Shown here in pieces: positions 5,103 to 8,619 of a stretch of DNA of 8,619 bases. The notes under the pieces are model-generated. The model had not been told where the DNA came from. It made no database searches and was given only the letters and a program-made list of their open reading frames with translations. Origin of the DNA: JBHWPB01 sp043424675. GTDB taxonomy: Bacteria; Bacillota; Bacilli; Lactobacillales; Carnobacteriaceae_A. A program made the translations under genes and the position numbers. The first letter of the stretch is position 1. The number at the start of each line of letters is the position of its first letter. The DNA lies in assembly GCA_043424675.1 (NCBI GenBank), contig JBHWPB010000054.1, positions 1-8,619 of the forward strand, read 5' to 3'.

Positions 5103-6902
5103 TTATTTTTTATCGTAATTGAAATTTGGTATAGTGGTCCAGCGTTTTCTCAGTTCGTGGGCGATCATCTTAGGCTGACGCTCGCGAGTGAAGATGCCCT
5201 TTTTGTTTCCTTGAACACGCGACGTACCGACCTTAGTTTCAAAGTCCGCAAAGTTCCAGACCTGTTCGCCGACCAGATTCTCAAACTCGTCAAAGACACG
5301 GTGGTACATATCATAGTAGCGGACTTGGTACTCCTCTGTGAAAGGAACGTCATCAATTGCATGGAGCCCCGCTACTGTGTCCGCACCATACTCCGTAAAC
5401 ATGATCGGTTTTTCAGGATATTTTTCTTCCCAAGCTTCCAACTCTTCTCGCAGATCCTTTTCCGCTGTCTCGAGATCACCGGGATTGAGGTACCAGCCGT
5501 AGTAACGATTGAGCGCAATCACATCGACTAGGTCAGTGACCAGGTCCGTTTCAGGTGTGGCGAACATAATCAAAACAATGGTCATCGGACGGTCTTGCGG
5601 GTCCAACTCGCGAGCGAGTTTCACCAAGGGCTCGAAGTATTCATAGACGCCTTCTTGATATGTTGCTGCTTCGTTTGCGATGGACCACATGACCACACTG
5701 GCATGGTTTTTGTCACGGGCAATCAGCTCACGGATGACTTGCTCGTGTGCTTCCTTTGTCTCCATCTCTTCCCAGGTGTTGGTATCGTCACCGCCGCTTC
5801 TCAGCATAGCGCTGAAACCAGAAAGTAGTCCAACAGCCGGTGTTTCGTCGATTACGACCACACCCTGGCGATCGGCGAGACGCATCATTTCTTCAGAATA
5901 AGGGTAGTGGGACGTACGGAAGGAGTTGGCTCCAATCCATTCGAATAAATTCAGATCCATCACGTTCAAGGCATTGTTTAAGCCACGACCATTATAATGG
6001 GCATCTTCATGTTTGCCAAACCCTTTGAAATAAAAAGGTTCATCATTTATCAGAAACTGACCCTCTTTCACTTCAACCGTTCGCACGCCAAAAGGTTCTT
6101 CATAGACATCGATGACTTCTCCGTTTGCCGAGACCTCGACGCGAGCCGTATAGAGATAAGCATTCATGGGCTGCCAGAGTTGGACATCCTCAATTGTCAA
6201 AGTAGTGTCCGTGCCTTTGGCAGAAGCGACTTTTTGTCCCTCTTCATCTAAGAGAGTAAGGGCTACCTCGTCGTAGTCACCTTCGATATCCACAGACGCT
6301 TCGACCGAGGCGTTTTCTCCTGATACTGACGGGTTGAGTTCAATATCTTGGATATAGGTCTCGGGTGTCGTATAGAGTTTGACTGGGCGATGCAGGCCAC
6401 CGTAGTTGAAAAAGTCAAAGTTTTCATCCACTTCACGCACGAGGTTCCCGTCTTCGTCTGTGGTTTCACTGTAGTTACCAACTGGCAGAGATGTGTGGTC
6501 TAAAATCGTACTGACTTCTACCAAGAGCCGGTTTTTCCCTGGCTGGACCACCTCATTGATTTCTACTTCAAAAGGAGTAAAGCCACCTTTATGGGACACG
6601 ACCTCCTGTCCATTCACATAGACGACGGCTTGGTGGGTGGCTGAGCCAAAGCGTAAGACCAACCGTTCGTCCTGGATTGCTTTGGGTACAACGAATTCGC
6701 GCTCGTACCAGACTGTACCAGCGTGATTGCGGATCTCTGAAAAAACCGCTTGGTCATTAAAGGAACCCGGAACTGCGATGACTTCCTCGGTTTCAAGAGG
6801 CTGGGTCACATCGACTTCTCTTGTTTCATCATCTAAATAAAATTTCCATATGCCACTTAAATCAATCAAATTGCGTGTTTCTGTCAAAATAGGGTACAAC
6901 AT
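5103..6902 (-). CDS. uidA: Beta-glucuronidase (glycoside hydrolase family 2)
   Basis: Hydrolyses beta-D-glucuronides to free glucuronate. The 599-residue protein has the GH2 layout: an N-terminal sugar-binding jelly-roll domain (about 1-175, with GTVWYEREF and FNYGGLHRPV), an immunoglobulin-like domain (about 180-270), and a C-terminal TIM barrel. Catalytic residues are clear: acid/base Glu411 in WSIANEA and nucleophile Glu504 in TEYGADTVAGLH. GNKKGIFTR supplies the Asn566-x-Lys568 pair that recognises the glucuronate carboxylate; the nucleophile and N-x-K numbers equal those of E. coli UidA (603 residues). The loop after DETPAVG is about as long as the E. coli active-site loop 1. There is no signal peptide, so the enzyme is cytoplasmic. 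The start at 6902 is chosen because GAGGAGG lies eight bases upstream; the reading frame extends 28 codons further but without a ribosome site. No glucuronide transporter, regulator or uronate genes adjoin. Confidence 0.95.
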   Translation of the reverse strand: MLYPILTETRNLIDLSGIWKFYLDDETREVDVTQPLETEEVIAVPGSFNDQAVFSEIRNHAGTVWYEREFVVPKAIQDERLVLRFGSATHQAVVYVNGQEVVSHKGGFTPFEVEINEVVQPGKNRLLVEVSTILDHTSLPVGNYSETTDEDGNLVREVDENFDFFNYGGLHRPVKLYTTPETYIQDIELNPSVSGENASVEASVDIEGDYDEVALTLLDEEGQKVASAKGTDTTLTIEDVQLWQPMNAYLYTARVEVSANGEVIDVYEEPFGVRTVEVKEGQFLINDEPFYFKGFGKHEDAHYNGRGLNNALNVMDLNLFEWIGANSFRTSHYPYSEEMMRLADRQGVVVIDETPAVGLLSGFSAMLRSGGDDTNTWEEMETKEAHEQVIRELIARDKNHASVVMWSIANEAATYQEGVYEYFEPLVKLARELDPQDRPMTIVLIMFATPETDLVTDLVDVIALNRYYGWYLNPGDLETAEKDLREELEAWEEKYPEKPIMFTEYGADTVAGLHAIDDVPFTEEYQVRYYDMYHRVFDEFENLVGEQVWNFADFETKVGTSRVQGNKKGIFTRERQPKMIAHELRKRWTTIPNFNYDKK

Positions 6903-6933
6903 ACTTGTTTCCTCCTCGATAACATTCCAAATT

Positions 6934-6955
6934 GTTTCACTTTTTTCAGTGTAAC
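6934..6955. promoter_or_regulatory. Inverted repeat over the uidA -10 region
   Basis: GTTTCAC (6934-6940) and GTGTAAC (6949-6955) form an imperfect inverted repeat with six of seven pairs, separated by eight bases. It overlaps the candidate -10. This is the place for a repressor operator, but no regulator gene is nearby and the regulator is unknown. Confidence 0.35.
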
Positions 6956-6976
6956 TTTCATTTCCATCATAAACAA
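6948..6976 (-). promoter_or_regulatory. Candidate uidA promoter
   Basis: On the minus strand, -35 TTGTTT (6976-6971) and -10 TACACT (6953-6948) are separated by 17 bases. They match consensus at three and four of six positions, a weak promoter of the kind expected for a regulated gene. The -10 lies about 45 bases before the start codon. Confidence 0.4.
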
Positions 6977-6985
6977 ACGTTACCA
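6972..6985 (-). promoter_or_regulatory. Weak cre-like site at the uidA -35
   Basis: Minus-strand TGGTAACGTTTGTT matches the CcpA cre consensus at 11 of 14 positions and overlaps the candidate -35. Catabolite repression of a glucuronidase gene would make sense, but the match is mediocre. Confidence 0.3.
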
Positions 6986-7005
6986 CTTTATCTAACCGAG
7001 AAGGG

Positions 7006-7055
7006 AAACTAACAAAGAAGAAGCAATTTTAATGTTGCTTCTTCTTTATTAGTTT
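7006..7055 (-). terminator. Long hairpin at the 3' end of mazF
   Basis: AAAGAAGAAGCAA (7014-7026) pairs perfectly over 13 bp with 7035-7047 around an eight-base loop. After one mismatch the pairing continues seven more bp (7006-7012 with 7049-7055). The stop codon of mazF (7051-7049) lies within the stem. The downstream T-tract on the minus strand is poor, but the position between mazF and uidA suggests a terminator or mRNA-stabilising structure. It separates the two units. Confidence 0.65.
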
Positions 7056-7402
7056 TCATAATCGTCATCGATGCTGAACAATAACTGGCAAAGATGCAGG
7101 ATATCTTCTAGTTCCCTTCTAGAAAATTTTTCTATAATATTTTTTTTCGTGACATTTCTTGCTTTTAAATCTAGGGCGATGGTTTGGTCTAATAGAACTT
7201 TCCCATAGACTTCTTTTGTTTCTTTTAGAGGATAATAAAGTGGAAAATTTCGCTTGGTAGAACTAATGGGCGCTACAATTGTCATATTACTTGTTTTGCT
7301 GACCATGTCGTGGCTCAAAGCAATAGCGGGACGCCGATTTTTTTGTTCGTACTCTTGACTGGGATTAAAACCTACATAAAAAATATCACCTTGGTTTACC
7401 AA
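7049..7402 (-). CDS. mazF: MazF/PemK-family mRNA interferase toxin
   Basis: Toxin of a type II toxin-antitoxin pair; family members cut RNA at short specific sequences. The 117-residue chain has the full family pattern: QGDIFYVGFNPSQ at the N-terminus, KNRRPAIALS with the conserved RP pair (Arg24 in the catalytic Arg position), VAPISSTKR with Thr49 in the catalytic Thr position, and GKVLLDQTIALD near residue 75. The likely start is TTG at 7402, overlapping the end of mazE by seven bases. AAGGGA ten bases upstream and the usual M-V-x-Q-G-D beginning support it, and no nearby ATG fits. Overlap and rare start codon would tie toxin synthesis to antitoxin translation. All key residues are present, so it should be active. 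Confidence 0.93.
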   Translation of the reverse strand: MVNQGDIFYVGFNPSQEYEQKNRRPAIALSHDMVSKTSNMTIVAPISSTKRNFPLYYPLKETKEVYGKVLLDQTIALDLKARNVTKKNIIEKFSRRELEDILHLCQLLFSIDDDYEN

Positions 7403-7650
7403 GAGAATTCGTTCCCTTGTTTATGACCCCAATCTAATTCTGTTTCCCGAATACCATCGTCTTCCCAATTTTCGAATAGTTCATAAATATCTTTAGGTCT
7501 TTTTTGAATGGGAGTTAAGGTGATAGAATCTCCTTTGATCTCTACTTCAAATTTTTGATTATTTTCTAAATTTAGCTCTTCAATGATCTCATACGGAATA
7601 CGTGTCGCTTGAGAGTTACCCCATTTTACAAGTTTTGTTTCTTTCTTCAT
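7396..7650 (-). CDS. mazE: MazE-family antitoxin (SpoVT/AbrB-type DNA-binding domain)
   Basis: This 84-residue antitoxin neutralises the toxin encoded directly after it and normally represses its own operon. Residues 1-48 form the swapped-hairpin AbrB-like DNA-binding domain (KLVKWGNSQATRIPYEII, then EVEIKGDSITLTP). The acidic C-terminal tail (IYELFENWEDDGIRETELDW) is the toxin-binding part. The start has an AAGGAGG site seven bases upstream. It overlaps mazF by seven bases. An inverted-repeat operator candidate lies 22 bases before the start codon. Confidence 0.92.
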   Translation of the reverse strand: MKKETKLVKWGNSQATRIPYEIIEELNLENNQKFEVEIKGDSITLTPIQKRPKDIYELFENWEDDGIRETELDWGHKQGNEFSW

Positions 7651-7671
7651 GATAATTCCTCCTTAATAAAA

Positions 7672-7690
7672 GTATTTACAACGTAGATAC
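7672..7690. promoter_or_regulatory. Inverted repeat, candidate MazEF operator
   Basis: GTATTTAC-AAC-GTAGATAC has 8-bp arms with one mismatch around a three-base centre. It lies just upstream of mazE, where MazE-MazF complexes normally bind to repress their promoter. I could not fix the -35 and -10 of mazEF with confidence. The site lies on the shared intergenic DNA and might also affect the divergent NERD gene. Confidence 0.5.
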
Positions 7691-7733
7691 AAAAAAACAG
7701 TAAAAGATATTAAACTTCCTTATATATGGTCGT

Positions 7734-7739
7734 TATAAA
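7734..7739 (+). promoter_or_regulatory. Possible -10 of the NERD gene
   Basis: TATAAA matches the -10 consensus at five of six positions. TTAAAC (7710-7715), 18 bases upstream, is a poor -35. This is the best plus-strand candidate between mazE and the NERD gene, but it is weak. Confidence 0.3.
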
Positions 7740-7804
7740 GATCTTTGCTTCAGCGAAAACTGCCTTCTAAAAAAGATTGTAGAGAGAAATAGCGAATGTT
7801 ACAG

Positions 7805-7811
7805 AAGGAGG
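7805..7811 (+). promoter_or_regulatory. Ribosome binding site pointing to an ATA start
   Basis: AAGGAGG inside AGAAGGAGGTG is a near-perfect anti-16S match. Exactly eight bases later stands ATA (7820-7822), in frame with the NERD gene. No ATG, GTG or TTG occurs at proper spacing after it; the GTG at 7811 overlaps the site itself. Confidence 0.65.
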
Positions 7812-7819
7812 TGTTTTCT

Positions 7820-8619
7820 ATAAAGATATATCAAACTGAAAAACAACAAGAATCGGCAGGCCAACCGTCAAAGCTTGAAGTGTTGCGAGAGTTAAACAGA
7901 CGGGAGGCTTTGAAAACCAATAGAAAAACGCTGAGTGAATATGAAGCATTGGAGAAAGGGTTCGAAGGGGAAGAACGGCTTGTCGAATACTTGACGCGCT
8001 ACGGTAATTCCGATTGGGTCGGGTTTCGTAATGTATGGTTCGAGAATTACACGGAGTTTGAATGCGATCTGATTTTGTTTACTCAATCTGCGCTTTATGC
8101 CTTCGAGGTCAAAAATTACACAGGGTGTTTGGAATTGAAAGACAATCAGTGCTTTTTCAATAACAGGCTTAGCAGCTTCGACCCTTTTGGACAGGCACAA
8201 AAGATGACAGCCGGCTTAAAACAAATTGCTTCCGAAGCTTTCAAAGTGCAGGGTGTGCTATCTTTTGTGGGGATAGATAACAGCATTGAGATTCACGATT
8301 CCATTTCCGGTCTCGACGTGCTCGAGCTCAATCGATTGCGCGATTATATTTGGAACATTCGACAAATGGAGAGAAATTATGCGGGACCTGCTCTGGACGT
8401 GGCCACTGCTTTAGAAGCAATAAATGCTTATGAAATCGGGCGGCCGACTAAAGAAAAGGAAATTCCCGCTGAGATCAAAGCGGAGAGTAACGTGCGCAAA
8501 GGCATTCATTGTAGTCGGTGCAGTAGCTTTCATTTGCAAAGGAAGAAAGCATATGTGACCTGTACTTGTGGCATGGCAGAGCCTTGGGAAGAAGCGGTTG
8601 TCCGCACGATCTGTGAATA
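7820..8619 (+). CDS. NERD-domain protein with C-terminal zinc ribbon (runs to window end)
   Basis: NERD (nuclease-related) domains share the core of restriction-type nucleases. Numbered from the ATA at 7820, the chain shows KGFEGEERLVEYL (46-58), FECDLILFT with Asp83, and YAFEVKNYTG with Glu96-x-Lys98, the D...ExK arrangement of this nuclease superfamily, so catalytic residues appear intact. The end carries a zinc ribbon, CSRC (231-234) and CTC (248-250). It is open for 266 codons to the last two bases of the window (TA), so a stop may follow at once; otherwise the gene is cut by the edge. The best ribosome site favours an ATA start. ATG 7796 in the same frame is the alternative (eight codons longer) but has only a poor site. 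No membrane segment is seen. Biological role of such proteins is uncertain; DNA processing or plasmid/phage-related functions are possible. Confidence 0.85.
   Translation, partial: MKIYQTEKQQESAGQPSKLEVLRELNRREALKTNRKTLSEYEALEKGFEGEERLVEYLTRYGNSDWVGFRNVWFENYTEFECDLILFTQSALYAFEVKNYTGCLELKDNQCFFNNRLSSFDPFGQAQKMTAGLKQIASEAFKVQGVLSFVGIDNSIEIHDSISGLDVLELNRLRDYIWNIRQMERNYAGPALDVATALEAINAYEIGRPTKEKEIPAEIKAESNVRKGIHCSRCSSFHLQRKKAYVTCTCGMAEPWEEAVVRTICE

Noticed and set aside
5157..6796. Several frames of 60-124 codons on both strands inside uidA
   Set aside because: All are shadows of the GH2 enzyme; none has a ribosome site or family-like sequence.
7892..8200. Minus-strand frame of 102 codons
   Set aside because: It is antisense to the NERD domain, whose catalytic motifs are readable on the plus strand.

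Overview
The window reads as a chromosomal segment of a low-GC Gram-positive bacterium, most likely a lactic acid bacterium (order Lactobacillales). The evidence is a Firmicutes-type 5S rRNA, tRNAs without an encoded CCA end, strong AAGGAGG ribosome sites, A-rich/U-tract terminators, candidate CcpA (cre) sites, a lipobox-bearing solute-binding lipoprotein and a standalone SWIM zinc-finger protein. I cannot name the genus from the sequence alone.

Layout. Positions 1-357 are the tail of an rRNA operon: 5S rRNA, tRNA-Asn(GTT), tRNA-Thr(GGT) and an intrinsic terminator. Positions 404-551 hold four tandem copies of a 41-bp unit, each carrying a short inverted repeat. Positions 629-1565 (minus strand) carry a MetQ/NlpA-type lipoprotein gene broken by a one-base frameshift, with its terminator, a possible promoter, a palindrome and a good cre match upstream. 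Positions 1742-2010 hold the remains of a RelB/DinJ-YafQ type II toxin-antitoxin pair: an antitoxin without its N-terminus and with an internal stop, then only the last codons of the toxin. Positions 2171-3784 encode an intact SWIM zinc-finger protein behind an extended -10 promoter. Positions 3859-4930 are a visibly AT-richer two-gene cassette: a nucleotidyltransferase-fold protein split by a one-base frameshift, and a tightly coupled 58-residue, strongly basic small protein, closed by a strong terminator. Positions 5103-6902 (minus) encode a complete beta-glucuronidase of E. coli UidA type with its own promoter and terminator. Positions 7049-7650 (minus) encode an intact MazE/MazF toxin-antitoxin pair with an inverted-repeat operator candidate upstream. 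From 7820 to the window end runs a NERD-domain protein with a C-terminal zinc ribbon, whose best-placed start codon is ATA.

How it fits together. Apart from the rRNA/tRNA block, this looks like an accessory region next to an rRNA operon: single-gene or two-gene modules, each with its own promoter or terminator, one live and one dead toxin-antitoxin system, and genes without their usual partners (metQ without metNI, uidA without glucuronide transport or uronate genes). Both frameshifts can be explained by loss of one base from a homopolymer run, so either may be a sequencing or assembly artefact rather than true gene decay. The least explained unit is the nucleotidyltransferase plus small basic protein.
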